A stretch of 64,000 nucleotides of DNA from Sphingomonas sanxanigenens DSM 19645 = NX02 (GTDB lineage Bacteria > Pseudomonadota > Alphaproteobacteria > Sphingomonadales > Sphingomonadaceae). Of the stretch, positions 17,577-25,909 are shown in pieces (the stretch's first letter is position 1; the number at the start of each line of letters is the position of its first letter). Made by a program: the position numbers and the translations under genes. Location: assembly GCF_000512205.2 (NCBI RefSeq), contig NZ_CP006644.1, positions 3,590,520-3,654,519 on the forward strand. Direction: 5' to 3'. The notes below the pieces were generated by a model. That model did no database searches. It saw only the letters and a list, made by a program, of their open reading frames with translations, and was not told the DNA's origin.

Positions 17577-19255
17577 AGCGCGCCCTCCCGCAACAGCGAT
17601 ACCGCGTGATCGCAGGCGCGCGCGGTGAGTGCCATGTAGGTGAGCGACGGGTTCTGACAGGCGGACGAACTCATCTGGGCGCCATCGGTGACAAACAGGT
17701 TGGGAATCTCGTGCGCCTGGCTCCATTTGTTGAGCACCGAGGTGGCCGGATCATGGCCCATGCGCGCGCCCCCCATTTCGTGGATCGCCGATCCGCCGAC
17801 GCCGGGCTGGTCGAAGCCCATAATCACATGGCCGCCCGCCGCTTCCATCATCGCCGCCGCTTCCGCCTTGGCATCGGCCAGCGCCAATCGCTCATTCTCG
17901 CCATGCTCGAAATGGATGTTGAGCTGCGGCAGCCCTTGCGGATCAAGCCTGGCTGGATCGAGGGTCAGCCGGTTGCTCGCGCGCGGCAGGCTCTCGGCGA
18001 AGCCGACGAACACCATCCGCCAAGGCCCGGTCTTGCGGTTCCGTTCCTTATAGGCCTTGCCGATACCGGCGGCGCGTTTCGCCGCGGTCCACCCGCTTTG
18101 CAACGCGCCCCCCTGAAAGCTGTAGCCGCGGGTAAAGGCGGCGTCGCGGCGATCGAGGTTGCGGAAGCGCGGGATGACGACGCCGGTCGGCCGGTTGCCG
18201 AAGGTCGTGCGATCGTCGAAGCCGGGAATGATCGCCATCGTCGACAGGGTCGAGGCATGGTCCATGATGTGCGTGCCGAGCACGCCACTGCCGTTGGCGA
18301 GACCGTTGGGAAAGGCCTCCGATCGCGAACGCAGCAGGATGTGGACGCTATTGAACGCGCCGGCATTGAGGAACACGATCCGCGCGCCATGGCGCTGACG
18401 CGCGCCCGTCTTGACGTCGATCGTGCGCACGCCGGTCACCCGCTTCGTCGCCGGATCATAGTCGACCGCCTCGACCAGCGCGTCGGTGATCAGCGTGAGA
18501 TTGCCGGTCTTCTGCGCGGCGGGGAGGGTCGAACTCTGCGTGCTGAAATAGGCGCCATAGGAGCAGCCCCGCGCGCAGATCGAGCGGAACTGGCATGGCG
18601 CCCGCCCCTCCTTGGGCTGGGTGAGATTCGCCGTCCGTCCCACCGTCAGCCTCCGGTCGGGCCAGCGCGCCGAAATCACCTCGCGGACATGCTGCTCGAC
18701 GACATTGAGCGCCATTGCCGGCTGGAACTTGCCATCGGGCAATGAGGCCAGCCCCTCCGCCGCGCCGGACACGCCGATGAACTCCTCGACATAGTCATAC
18801 CACGGCGCGACGTCGGCATAGCGGATGGGCCAGTCGGTGCCATGGCCGTCCTGGCGGTTGGCGTCGAAATCATAGTCCGACCAGCGATAGCTCTGCCGGC
18901 CCCAGGTCAGTGACCGTCCGCCGAGTTGATAGCTGCGCCACCAGTTGAATTGCTTGCCTTCCGCCACCGCATAGGGATTTTCCCGATCGTTGACGAAATG
19001 GTTCTGGGTGAATTCGGTGAAGTGGCGGTTGAGCCGCTGCACCGCGTAATCCGCGGCATAGAGCCGGGCATCGCCCTCGCCGCGGAATTCCATTTCCCAT
19101 GGCGCCTTGGTCTCGGTTTCATAGCCGGTGCCATGCTCGATCATGCGCCCGCGCTCGATCATCAGCACCTTGAGGCCTTTTTCGGTGAGTTCCTTCGCGG
19201 CCCACCCGCCGGTGATGCCCGAACCCACCACGATCGCGTCGAAATCCATGCTCAT
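17573..19255 (-). CDS. GMC oxidoreductase, probable glucoside 3-dehydrogenase large subunit
   Basis: A 560-residue FAD flavoprotein. The Rossmann motif is VVGSGITGG (9-17), and the C-terminal catalytic pair of the GMC fold is the His in SAIHEMGGARMG and the Asn in SACQNPSLTYMALT. A cysteine cluster (C-x5-C-x3-GC, CQFRSICARGC) is typical of the membrane or periplasmic gluconate 2-dehydrogenase / glucoside 3-dehydrogenase branch. It has no signal peptide. It overlaps by four bases the gene for a Tat-exported gluconate-dehydrogenase subunit-3 protein, so it probably leaves the cytoplasm by hitch-hiking. Family members oxidise C-3 of glucosides, or C-2 of gluconate, with a cytochrome or quinone acceptor. 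The C-3 activity is favoured by the deglycosidase genes nearby. Confidence 0.82.
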   Translation of the reverse strand: MSMDFDAIVVGSGITGGWAAKELTEKGLKVLMIERGRMIEHGTGYETETKAPWEMEFRGEGDARLYAADYAVQRLNRHFTEFTQNHFVNDRENPYAVAEGKQFNWWRSYQLGGRSLTWGRQSYRWSDYDFDANRQDGHGTDWPIRYADVAPWYDYVEEFIGVSGAAEGLASLPDGKFQPAMALNVVEQHVREVISARWPDRRLTVGRTANLTQPKEGRAPCQFRSICARGCSYGAYFSTQSSTLPAAQKTGNLTLITDALVEAVDYDPATKRVTGVRTIDVKTGARQRHGARIVFLNAGAFNSVHILLRSRSEAFPNGLANGSGVLGTHIMDHASTLSTMAIIPGFDDRTTFGNRPTGVVIPRFRNLDRRDAAFTRGYSFQGGALQSGWTAAKRAAGIGKAYKERNRKTGPWRMVFVGFAESLPRASNRLTLDPARLDPQGLPQLNIHFEHGENERLALADAKAEAAAMMEAAGGHVIMGFDQPGVGGSAIHEMGGARMGHDPATSVLNKWSQAHEIPNLFVTDGAQMSSSACQNPSLTYMALTARACDHAVSLLREGAL

Positions 19256-19893
19256 CCGAAATCCACCGCTGTCCAATCGCTCGACCAGGACCGGTTGTCG
19301 GCCGGCAAGGGCAGGTTCGGTTCCCACCGCCCCGGCACCAGTTCATATTGCAGTTCGCGGCTCGCCCCGATTTCGGACGTGTAATAGCCGGTCAGGATCA
19401 GCGCCTTGATCTTGCGCCAGGGATGGTCCTTCGCGTCCGCGCCGAAGGCGTCGGCATCATAGGCCTCCAGCACCGCGAACTGGCGGTCCTTCGCGAGCGA
19501 CAAGAAGTCGCCGCGGCCAAGGCGATTGAGATCATGCGACACGGCATCGAGCAGCACCAGCCCTCCCCGTTTCCGGTCGCCGCCGGCGTTCGAAGCCGTA
19601 TCTTCCAGACCGTGGATCAGTGCCATTTCGACGAAGGCGGGCACACCCGCCACCACCGCGCCGGCGGTATCGGTATTGGGCACGACGAGATCCGCGAGCC
19701 GCGTCAGCAGCAGCTTTTCCGACGCGGCCGCGCCATCCCCCTGCGCCGCGCGCGCGCGATCCCAGATGGCCAGCGGCGTGCCGGCCAGCACGCCCAGCAC
19801 CAGAGCGCCGCCGAGGATCTGTCGCCTGTCGGGCCCGCCCGCGGGCGAATCTTCAACCGGCGATTGCGACACGTTGCCGCCTTGCGCTGCCAT
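19252..19893 (-). CDS. Gluconate 2-dehydrogenase subunit 3 family protein (Tat-exported)
   Basis: A 213-residue small subunit. It has a twin-arginine motif (DRRQILGG at 22-29) and a hydrophobic stretch, followed by the family core: LADLVVPNTDTAGAVVAGVPAFVE, FLSLAKDRQFAVLEAYD and LILTGYYTSEIGASREL. These proteins partner GMC flavoproteins and carry them across the membrane. It is the first gene of the operon subunit 3 - GMC - SnoaL, with 4-nt overlaps throughout. An operator-like motif sits 37 nt upstream of its start. Confidence 0.85.
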   Translation of the reverse strand: MAAQGGNVSQSPVEDSPAGGPDRRQILGGALVLGVLAGTPLAIWDRARAAQGDGAAASEKLLLTRLADLVVPNTDTAGAVVAGVPAFVEMALIHGLEDTASNAGGDRKRGGLVLLDAVSHDLNRLGRGDFLSLAKDRQFAVLEAYDADAFGADAKDHPWRKIKALILTGYYTSEIGASRELQYELVPGRWEPNLPLPADNRSWSSDWTAVDFG

Positions 19894-19929
19894 AACCTCT
19901 CCCGGCGACGGATCGCCTTGCCCGTTAAC

Positions 19930-19945
19930 GAACTATAATTCTATT
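19930..19945. promoter_or_regulatory. Putative TetR operator, site 1 (dehydrogenase operon)
   Basis: GAAC-TATA-ATTCTATT, matching the shared pattern GAAY-N4-RTTCTAWT found at four other promoters of this block. It lies 37 nt upstream of the start of the subunit-3 gene, a position suited to repression. See the TetR gene at 26748. Confidence 0.5.
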
Positions 19946-19977
19946 TCTGACATGGATCGGCGCCGCTGGCAACGGCT

Positions 19978-21459
19978 TCATGCGGCGGGCACGCTCGCAG
20001 GCGCGGATTCCCTGATACGCAGCCGTCGCGGAATCGCAAAGGCGCTGACGGCCACCCCAAGCAGACCGAGCACGATGCAGCCGCCCGATACGATGAAGGC
20101 CTGGATCGACGCCGCACCATCCCCACCCGTTGCTGCCTGGACCGCGAAGAACAATGTACCGATCGCCGCCGCGCCGATCGCGGCGCCAAGCTGTTGCGTC
20201 GCCTTGAGCAGGCCGGAGGCCGAGCCGGCATGGCCGACATCGACTTCGGACAAGGTGCAGGGCGGCAGCGGCCCGCCCGCCAGCCCCATGCCGAGCCCCA
20301 TCATCAGCAGCGGCGGTGCCAGCATGAGCGGGTGCGTCAGCGTGGCGCCGGCGTACTGCATCAGGATCAGCAACCCGACCAGCGCCGCCGCCATCAGCAA
20401 AGCCCCCCAACTGACGATCACCGGGCCGAAGCGCGGCAGCGCCTTGCGCGAGAGCATGCCGATCGCGAAGGAGGCGCCGAACGCATAGGGCACATGCGCC
20501 AGCCCGACCGCGGCGGCGCTGAAGCCGAGGCCGCGCTGCAACGCCAGGGTGAGCGTGAACAGCAGGCCGCCCGTCGCCACCTGGAACAGCAATATCGTCA
20601 CCAGCCCGGCGCTGAACGCACGGGCGCGGAACAGGTCCGGCACGATCAGCGCCGATCCGTCGCGCCGCATCCGGGCGATGCTGTATCGCGCCAGCAGCAG
20701 TGCGACCGGCACACTCGCGGCCATCATGGCGAACCCCCAGACCGGCCAGCCATAGAGCGGCCCCTGGATCAGCGGGAAGATCAACAGGAACAGCAGCAGC
20801 ATCACCAGCACCGTTCCCACCATGTCGAGGCGCGGACGGCGGGCCGATCGGCCATCGGGCAGGATCCGCACGGCGCAGACGATCGCGACAATCCCCACCG
20901 GCACGTTGACGAGAAAGATCGGCCGCCATTCGAGACCGAACAGGTTGGCGCTGATCAGCACGCCGCCGATCACCGGCCCCAGCACCGCAGCCAGCCCGCC
21001 GAGAACGCCGAACAGCCCCAGCGGCGCCATCCTTTCATGGGGGGCGTACATGATCTGGGTCAGCGACATCACCTGCGGCAGCATGATCGCCGCCGATCCG
21101 CCTTGCAGCAGCCGCGCCGCGATCAACTGGTCGGGGTCCGCGGCGATGCCGCACAACAACGAGGTGAGCGTGAAGCCGGAAACGCCGATCAGGAAGGCAC
21201 GCTTGTAGCCGAAAATGTCGCCAAGGCGCCCGCCGGTGATCAGCAGCAGCGCGAACAGCGTGGAATAGCCGGCGACCATCCATTGCACCTGCGCGTCGCT
21301 GGCGCCGAACCGCCCCTGCAAGGTCGGGATTGCGACGTTGATGATCGTCATGTCGACCAGATCGAGCACCATCGCGGTTGCGACGATCGCCAAGGCCAGC
21401 GTCCGCCGCCGGCCTGACAGTGCCGCCGATGCAACCGGATCCCCCCTATCCACGCCCAT
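19978..21459 (-). CDS. MFS transporter, DHA2 (EmrB/QacA) type
   Basis: A 493-residue carrier with about fourteen hydrophobic segments. It has the DHA2 features LDMTIINVAIP-like (LVDMTIINVAIPTL), GGRLGDIFGYKRAFLIG for motif A, and GPVIGGVLIS for motif C. Most family members export drugs or aromatic compounds with protons. The ATG at 21459 is preceded by a GGGTGGGTGA ribosome site. It carries its own copy of the shared operator motif 37 nt upstream, so it belongs to the presumed glycoside regulon. It may pump out toxic phenolic aglycones, which is inferred. Confidence 0.85.
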   Translation of the reverse strand: MGVDRGDPVASAALSGRRRTLALAIVATAMVLDLVDMTIINVAIPTLQGRFGASDAQVQWMVAGYSTLFALLLITGGRLGDIFGYKRAFLIGVSGFTLTSLLCGIAADPDQLIAARLLQGGSAAIMLPQVMSLTQIMYAPHERMAPLGLFGVLGGLAAVLGPVIGGVLISANLFGLEWRPIFLVNVPVGIVAIVCAVRILPDGRSARRPRLDMVGTVLVMLLLFLLIFPLIQGPLYGWPVWGFAMMAASVPVALLLARYSIARMRRDGSALIVPDLFRARAFSAGLVTILLFQVATGGLLFTLTLALQRGLGFSAAAVGLAHVPYAFGASFAIGMLSRKALPRFGPVIVSWGALLMAAALVGLLILMQYAGATLTHPLMLAPPLLMMGLGMGLAGGPLPPCTLSEVDVGHAGSASGLLKATQQLGAAIGAAAIGTLFFAVQAATGGDGAASIQAFIVSGGCIVLGLLGVAVSAFAIPRRLRIRESAPASVPAA

Positions 21460-21495
21460 AGTGTCACCCACCCCTCCGCCCGCCCACCAATAAGC

Positions 21496-21511
21496 GAACG
21501 ATGATTCTAAT
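21496..21511. promoter_or_regulatory. Putative TetR operator, site 2 (DHA2 carrier)
   Basis: GAAC-GATG-ATTCTAAT, 37 nt before the start of the DHA2 transporter gene, the same distance as site 1 to its gene. The flanks (ATAAGC before, AATGG after) also resemble the site at the TetR gene. Confidence 0.55.
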
Positions 21512-21559
21512 AATGGTGGATCGTCGATCCTGATCTTGCCGTCAACCCGTCGACAGGCA

Positions 21560-21610
21560 TTGACACCATTGGCCTCCCCAAAATACGAACAAATATTATA
21601 ATTTTGTTCG
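21560..21610 (+). promoter_or_regulatory. Promoter with 8-bp inverted repeat before the ThuA-like gene
   Basis: TTGACA at 21560-21565 is a consensus -35 hexamer. The expected -10 region overlaps a perfect inverted repeat, CGAACAAA (21586-21593) and TTTGTTCG (21603-21610), with a 9-nt A+T spacer. This differs from the GAAY-N4-RTTC sites by arm sequence and spacing, although it shares a GAAC/GTTC core. A separate repressor or a variant site is possible. Confidence 0.4.
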
Positions 21611-21642
21611 AGTCCATGCTCGGACCGATGGGAGAGTGATGC

Positions 21643-22620
21643 ATGAAGAGGGTGCGGTGGACATGCGCAGGCATGGTGCTGGCTTTGGCAACGGGCGCGA
21701 TGGCGCAAGTTATCGTTCAATCCCCGTATCGCCCGCCCGAGACGGTGCAGCCGATCGCGGTACCGATCGCGCCATCGAAAGAGCGGCTCAAGCTGCTCAT
21801 CATCACCGGTCGCAGCAGCTACGAGCATGACTGGACGGGGGTGAACAACCTGCTGCGCAAGCAGCTGCAGGAGACCGGCCGGTTCGACGTGCGCGTCGTC
21901 GAGGATTTCGACAATGGCACGCTTGAAACCCTGAAGCCCTATGACGTCGTCCTGCTCAACTATCTGGGGCGCTGGAACTATGCCGACCCCGACGAGAAGC
22001 GCTGGAGTCCCGCGGCCGAGAAGGCCTTGTTCGACTATGTCAGCGCGGGCGGCGGCATCGTCGTCTACCACGCCTCGTTCAACATGGGCTCACCGAGCTG
22101 GCCCGAATTCGAGAAGCTCGCCGGCGGTGTGATGCGCCCTCAGGCGAAGAGCCGGCGTTCGCCGCCGGGCGGCTTCATGGTCCACGTCGTCGATCGCGGC
22201 CATCCGGTGACAAAGGGCATGCGCGAATATTTCTGGACGTTCAACGACGACATGTACACGAACATGCGGTTCGATCCGTCGGTGAAGATCCATGTGCTGG
22301 CGACCGCGCACGACGCCGCGGCGAGCTATGCCCCGGAGAAGGCCGGGCCCAAATATCCCGCTTATGCCTACACGGCCGACAAGCTTGGCAAGATGCAGGG
22401 CATGGACGCCGACCATCCGCAGGTATGGACCGCGGATTATGGCAAGGGCCGGGTCTTCGCGATCCCACTGGGCCACGGCCCCGACACGCTGCAGTATCAG
22501 GGCGTGCGCGGCCTCATCGCGCGCGGTGCCGAATGGGCCGCGACCGGCAAGGTGACCATCCCGGTGGAGACCGACGTCCGCGATTTCCCGATCGAACGCG
22601 AAGCGCCCGCCGGGAAATAG
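21643..22620 (+). CDS. ThuA-like domain protein, exported
   Basis: A 325-residue protein with a Sec signal peptide (CAGMVLALATGAMAQ) and a ThuA domain of the class-I-glutamine-amidotransferase-like fold. Features are LLIITGRSSYEHDW, VVLLNYLGRWNYADPDEKRWS, GGGIVVYHASFNMG, VVDRGHPVTKGM and the late GKGRVFAIPLGHGPDTLQY. ThuA proteins act with sugar dehydrogenases in the 3-keto-disaccharide route of rhizobia and often neighbour secreted glucoside-3-oxidation genes. Periplasmic location matches the Tat-exported dehydrogenase nearby. Its exact reaction is not known. The ATG follows a GGGAGAG ribosome site. Confidence 0.8.
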   Translation: MKRVRWTCAGMVLALATGAMAQVIVQSPYRPPETVQPIAVPIAPSKERLKLLIITGRSSYEHDWTGVNNLLRKQLQETGRFDVRVVEDFDNGTLETLKPYDVVLLNYLGRWNYADPDEKRWSPAAEKALFDYVSAGGGIVVYHASFNMGSPSWPEFEKLAGGVMRPQAKSRRSPPGGFMVHVVDRGHPVTKGMREYFWTFNDDMYTNMRFDPSVKIHVLATAHDAAASYAPEKAGPKYPAYAYTADKLGKMQGMDADHPQVWTADYGKGRVFAIPLGHGPDTLQYQGVRGLIARGAEWAATGKVTIPVETDVRDFPIEREAPAGK

Positions 22621-22657
22621 GCCAATGCGGGAGCGCGGCGTCCCCGCGCTCCCCGGC

Positions 22658-23035
22658 TCAGTTGCGCAGGCGAACCGCGGCGACCAGGCCCAGTAACGCG
22701 ATCAGCAGCAGGTTCTGCCCGATCGCGCCACCCAGGTCACCGCGCAGCGCGTGGAAAAGGATCGCGACACATTGGTTGGCGATCAGCGCCACCGCGGCGC
22801 CGCCGATCCAACGGTCGCGGCCCGGCAACAGGCCGGGCAGCAGGAGCAGGGCTGCGCACAGCATCTCGCTGGCGCCCACGACGCGCGCCACCGGCGGCGC
22901 CAGCCCCGCCACCCACGCATGATGGCGTGCGAGATCGGCCATCGGCGCGGTCATCTTCATGAAACCGACGAAACCGAAAAATGCCGCCAGAGCGATCTGC
23001 GCAGCCCACGCGCCCCCCACCCGAATTCGTCGCAT
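22658..23035 (-). CDS. DoxX-family integral membrane protein
   Basis: A 125-residue protein with four hydrophobic helices (ALAAFFGFVGFMKMTAP, VVGASEMLCAALLLLPGL, IGGAAVALIANQCVAILFHAL, NLLLIALLGLVAAV), as in the DoxX/DoxD-like family. The inner ATG at 23035 follows GGGAGAGG and is preferred over one 15 nt upstream. It is convergent with the ThuA gene and divergent from the MFS-deglycosidase operon. Members often accompany flavin or quinone-linked oxidations. Here it could be a membrane electron-transfer partner of the glucoside dehydrogenase, but this is a guess. Confidence 0.75.
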   Translation of the reverse strand: MRRIRVGGAWAAQIALAAFFGFVGFMKMTAPMADLARHHAWVAGLAPPVARVVGASEMLCAALLLLPGLLPGRDRWIGGAAVALIANQCVAILFHALRGDLGGAIGQNLLLIALLGLVAAVRLRN

Positions 23036-23064
23036 ATCCTCTCCCTCCATTTTTTAGAATGATA

Positions 23065-23074
23065 GAACTTGTTC
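23065..23074. promoter_or_regulatory. Degenerate operator-like repeat before the DoxX gene
   Basis: GAAC-TT-GTTC is a short palindrome flanked by AGAATGAT and TGATATGG. It shares the half-sites of the five GAAY-N4-RTTC operators but has a 2-nt rather than 4-nt spacer. It may be a weak variant of the same site or unrelated. Confidence 0.25.
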
Positions 23075-23165
23075 TGATATGGAGGGGCGAGCCGCGTCAA
23101 TCATGATCTGTCCGCGCCAATTCCCCAGCGGCCGGGAAAATCGTCCCGCCAGTGCCGCAGCCGCA

Positions 23166-23209
23166 TTGACAGCATTGAGCCCAATCAATAAACGAATATC
23201 AGTTCTAAT
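23166..23209 (+). promoter_or_regulatory. Promoter and putative TetR operator, site 3 (carrier-deglycosidase operon)
   Basis: A TTGACA at 23166-23171 is followed after 17 nt by TAAACG, and the motif GAAT-ATCA-GTTCTAAT (23194-23209) begins at the last base of this -10 region. Binding there would block RNA polymerase. The site lies 61 nt before the GTG start of the MFS gene that heads the operon. Confidence 0.5.
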
Positions 23210-23254
23210 TAGAGGCGACAGAGGAGTCGTCCGGCAGAGAGGAGCCCGCGCGCA

Positions 23255-24481
23255 GTGCGTTCACCGATCGATTTCGTCCGCCGGCTCTCGATGATGCCGC
23301 AGGGCGTCACCATCGTCATTGCCGGTTTCCTGCCCATTCTGGCCATCGTGTCGATGTTTCCGGCGATCCCCGCGATCATCGACCATTTCGCGGCGGACCC
23401 GGAAGCGCGCTGGAAGGTGCCGATGATGGTGTCGGCCCCCGGCCTGACCATCGCACTGGTCGCGCCCTTTGCGGGCTTTTTCGTCGACCGGTTCGGCCGT
23501 CGCCCGCTGCTGATCGGCGCGACGCTGCTTTACGGCATCGTCGGCACGGCCCCCTTCTTCCTCGACAGCCTCAACGCGCTGATCGCTTGCCGGCTGCTGC
23601 TCGGCGTGGCGGAAGCTGCGATCCTCACCACCGTCAACACGCTGATCGCCGACTATTGGGACGATCGCGGCCGCAAGGACTGGCTGTTCCTGCAGGGCAT
23701 CGCCGGGCCATTCCTGGCGTCAGGCGTGATCCTGGTGGCGGGCGCCGCCTCATCGGTACGTTGGAACGGCATCTTCCTGGTCTACGCGGTCGCTTTTCCG
23801 ATCTTCCTCGCGATGCTGCTCTGGCTGTTCGAGCCGCGCCGGCCTGAAAGCGAGGTTGCGATCACCGCCGGAGCCCGCGAACCGCGGGTGCGTACGCCCT
23901 TCCCCGCCGCGTCGGTAACGTTGATCGGTTCGGTCACGCTGGTCGCCTCGGCGCTCTATTATGTGTTCATCATCAGCGGATCGCTCGCCTGGCGCGAGAT
24001 CGGCGTGATGGATCCGGCGCGCATCGGCCAGTTGACCGCCATTCCCAGCTTGTTCGTCATGCTGGGCGCGCTGGTCTTCCGCCTGATGGGCGGCAAGCCG
24101 CATGCGGTCCAGCTCGTCACGTTCTTCCTGCTGCTCGGTGTCGGCCTTGCCGGCATCGGCCTGGCATCGGACTGGCGCTGGATGGTGATCGCGCTGATGG
24201 TGCAACAGACCGGCGCGGGCATGGCCGTCCCCACCATCATCGCGTGGGCGCAGACCAGATTGCCGTTCGAGCATCGCGGTCGCGGCATGGGCGTATGGAC
24301 CGCCTGCTTCTTCTTCGGCCAGTTCTCCAGCCCGTGGCTGGTGCACCAGGCTGAAAACCTCGTCGGATCCATGCAGGGCGCGTTCCTCGCAGCGGGTCTG
24401 GTAGGCGTCATCGCCGCCATCGTCATCGGCGCCGCGCGAACCCTGCGCGCGCCCGTTTCCCCCATCGCCGTCGCGGAGTGA
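23255..24481 (+). CDS. MFS transporter heading the deglycosidase operon
   Basis: A 408-residue carrier with about twelve hydrophobic segments and the MFS motif A in FVDRFGRRPLLIGATLLYG. The GTG start follows an AGAGAGGA ribosome site. It ends two bases before the ATG of the deglycosidase alpha-like gene, so the two are certainly co-transcribed. It lacks features that name a substrate; the operon suggests uptake of a glycoside or of its oxidised 3-oxo form. Confidence 0.85.
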   Translation: MRSPIDFVRRLSMMPQGVTIVIAGFLPILAIVSMFPAIPAIIDHFAADPEARWKVPMMVSAPGLTIALVAPFAGFFVDRFGRRPLLIGATLLYGIVGTAPFFLDSLNALIACRLLLGVAEAAILTTVNTLIADYWDDRGRKDWLFLQGIAGPFLASGVILVAGAASSVRWNGIFLVYAVAFPIFLAMLLWLFEPRRPESEVAITAGAREPRVRTPFPAASVTLIGSVTLVASALYYVFIISGSLAWREIGVMDPARIGQLTAIPSLFVMLGALVFRLMGGKPHAVQLVTFFLLLGVGLAGIGLASDWRWMVIALMVQQTGAGMAVPTIIAWAQTRLPFEHRGRGMGVWTACFFFGQFSSPWLVHQAENLVGSMQGAFLAAGLVGVIAAIVIGAARTLRAPVSPIAVAE

Positions 24482-24483
24482 TT

Positions 24484-25494
24484 ATGACAAGCGAGATCAA
24501 GCGGGGCGTCAGCCTCTACAGTTTCCAGCACGAGACCTTCCAGGGCAAGATGAGCCTGGAGGACTGCTTCCGGACCTGCGCCGAGATGGGCGCGCTGGGC
24601 GTCGAGATCATCGGCGAGCAGACTTTCTGGGGCTGGCCCGAGGTCGGCGTCGAGGATGCCAAGATCGACGAATGGCACGGTCTGGTCGCCAAATATGGCG
24701 CGACGCCGGTCAGCCATGACTTCATGCTCGATTACAAGCGCTACAAGGGCCGGCCGATGCCGTTCGAGGAGCAGGTGGCAAGCGTCCGCAAGGATATCGA
24801 CTTCGGCGCGCGCCTCGGCATGAAATATATCCGCGCGCTGGTTTCGATCGCACCCGAAGTGCTGGTCGCCGCCGCCCCCTACGCCGAGGAGAAGGGCATC
24901 AAGATCCTGATCGAGGTCCACGCCCCGCTGCACTTCGACCATCCCTGGATCATCCGCCATGCCGAGGCCTTCGAAAAGTCGAGCTCGGATGCGCTGGGCT
25001 TCCTGCCCGACATGGGCATGTTCCTGTTCAAGTTTCCGCCGGTGTGGAAGGAGCGCTTCATCCGCAACGGCGTGCCGCAGCACATCGCCGACTATATCGA
25101 GACGGCCTATGAGGATCGCGTCCTCAGCGAATATGTGATCCTGAACGTGCGTGAGATGGGCGGTGAGGGTGCTGCGCTCGGCATGGCCGAGACGCTGCGC
25201 CACAATGCAGCGTTCGAACCCAAGCGAATGCTCGACTTCATGCCGCGCATCCATAACGTCCATGGCAAATTCTACCAGATGGACGAGGATCTGGTCGAAC
25301 CGTCGATCCCCTATGACGAGATCGTTCGCGTGCTCAAGCAGGGCGGCTACACCGGCTACATCTGCTCGGAATATGAGGGCAATCGCTGGATCGAGGATGC
25401 CCACGAGGTCGATTCGGTCGAGCAGGTCCGTCGCCAGCAGGAAATGCTCAAGCGCCTGATCGGCGAACCCGCCCCCACCGCGCTCGCCGCCTGA
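24484..25494 (+). CDS. Xylose-isomerase-fold protein, probable C-glycoside deglycosidase alpha subunit
   Basis: A 336-residue TIM-barrel protein of the AP-endonuclease-2/sugar phosphate isomerase superfamily. The expected metal ligands are E144 (LIEVHAP), D176 (FLPDMG), H260 (NVHGKF) and E296 (CSEYEG); H146 next to the first ligand could be the catalytic base. Alone it would be called a sugar isomerase or epimerase. The small gene directly downstream is of the DUF6379 type, which is known as the beta subunit of C-glycoside deglycosidases (DgpBC/CarBC). Those enzymes need Mn and cleave the C-C bond of 3-oxo-C-glycosides to give aglycone and a hexosulose-derived sugar. ATG 24484 is used; GTG 24478 lies inside the previous gene. 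Confidence 0.75.
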   Translation: MTSEIKRGVSLYSFQHETFQGKMSLEDCFRTCAEMGALGVEIIGEQTFWGWPEVGVEDAKIDEWHGLVAKYGATPVSHDFMLDYKRYKGRPMPFEEQVASVRKDIDFGARLGMKYIRALVSIAPEVLVAAAPYAEEKGIKILIEVHAPLHFDHPWIIRHAEAFEKSSSDALGFLPDMGMFLFKFPPVWKERFIRNGVPQHIADYIETAYEDRVLSEYVILNVREMGGEGAALGMAETLRHNAAFEPKRMLDFMPRIHNVHGKFYQMDEDLVEPSIPYDEIVRVLKQGGYTGYICSEYEGNRWIEDAHEVDSVEQVRRQQEMLKRLIGEPAPTALAA

Positions 25495-25508
25495 AGGAGA
25501 TACCGATC

Positions 25509-25901
25509 ATGTTCGACAAGATGATGCTGTGCGACGAGGGCTTCGAGAATATCGTCGAGAATGGCGAAACCATCGGCTTCGCGCTCCTCGCGCGCCTGCC
25601 CTATTATCGTGGCCTCGGCCTTTCGATGATCGAGGATATCGGGCTCACCGTGGATGGCGTGCCCGTTGCGCGGGGCGACGTGCGCTTTTCGGTGCGTGGG
25701 CGGAGCTGGACGCTGGATGAGATGGAAACCGAATATGGTGACCGCTGGAACTTCGGCGAGAAGGCGAAGGTGACTGTGCTGCGTCCCGGCGGCCTGACGC
25801 CCGGCGCGCACAAGGTGGAGATCGCGGTGCGCATGCGCGTGTCCTACCTGCCGTTCGTGCCGACCACGAAGACCGGCCGCGAACTCCAGCTCGCCGCCTG
25901 A
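25509..25901 (+). CDS. DUF6379-type protein, probable C-glycoside deglycosidase beta subunit
   Basis: A 130-residue beta-rich cytoplasmic protein. Recalled family landmarks are visible: MFDK at the start, ARLPYYRGLGLSMIEDI (28-44), VDGVPVARGDVRFSVRGRSWTLDEM, RWNFGEKAKVTVLRPGGLTPG and VRMRVSYLPF. This small family is found beside xylose-isomerase-like alpha subunits and forms with them the heteromeric C-glycoside deglycosidase, where the beta chain closes the active site. It starts 14 nt after the alpha gene with an AAGGAG ribosome site. The assignment comes from recall of the family; a profile search would be decisive. Confidence 0.75.
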   Translation: MFDKMMLCDEGFENIVENGETIGFALLARLPYYRGLGLSMIEDIGLTVDGVPVARGDVRFSVRGRSWTLDEMETEYGDRWNFGEKAKVTVLRPGGLTPGAHKVEIAVRMRVSYLPFVPTTKTGRELQLAA

Positions 25902-25909
25902 CGCGTCGA

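Noticed and set aside
24484-25494. Calling the gene a plain sugar phosphate isomerase or hydroxypyruvate isomerase
   Set aside because: The fold alone allows it, but the adjacent DUF6379-type gene and the dehydrogenase context fit a deglycosidase alpha subunit better; the simple name is kept as the fallback.
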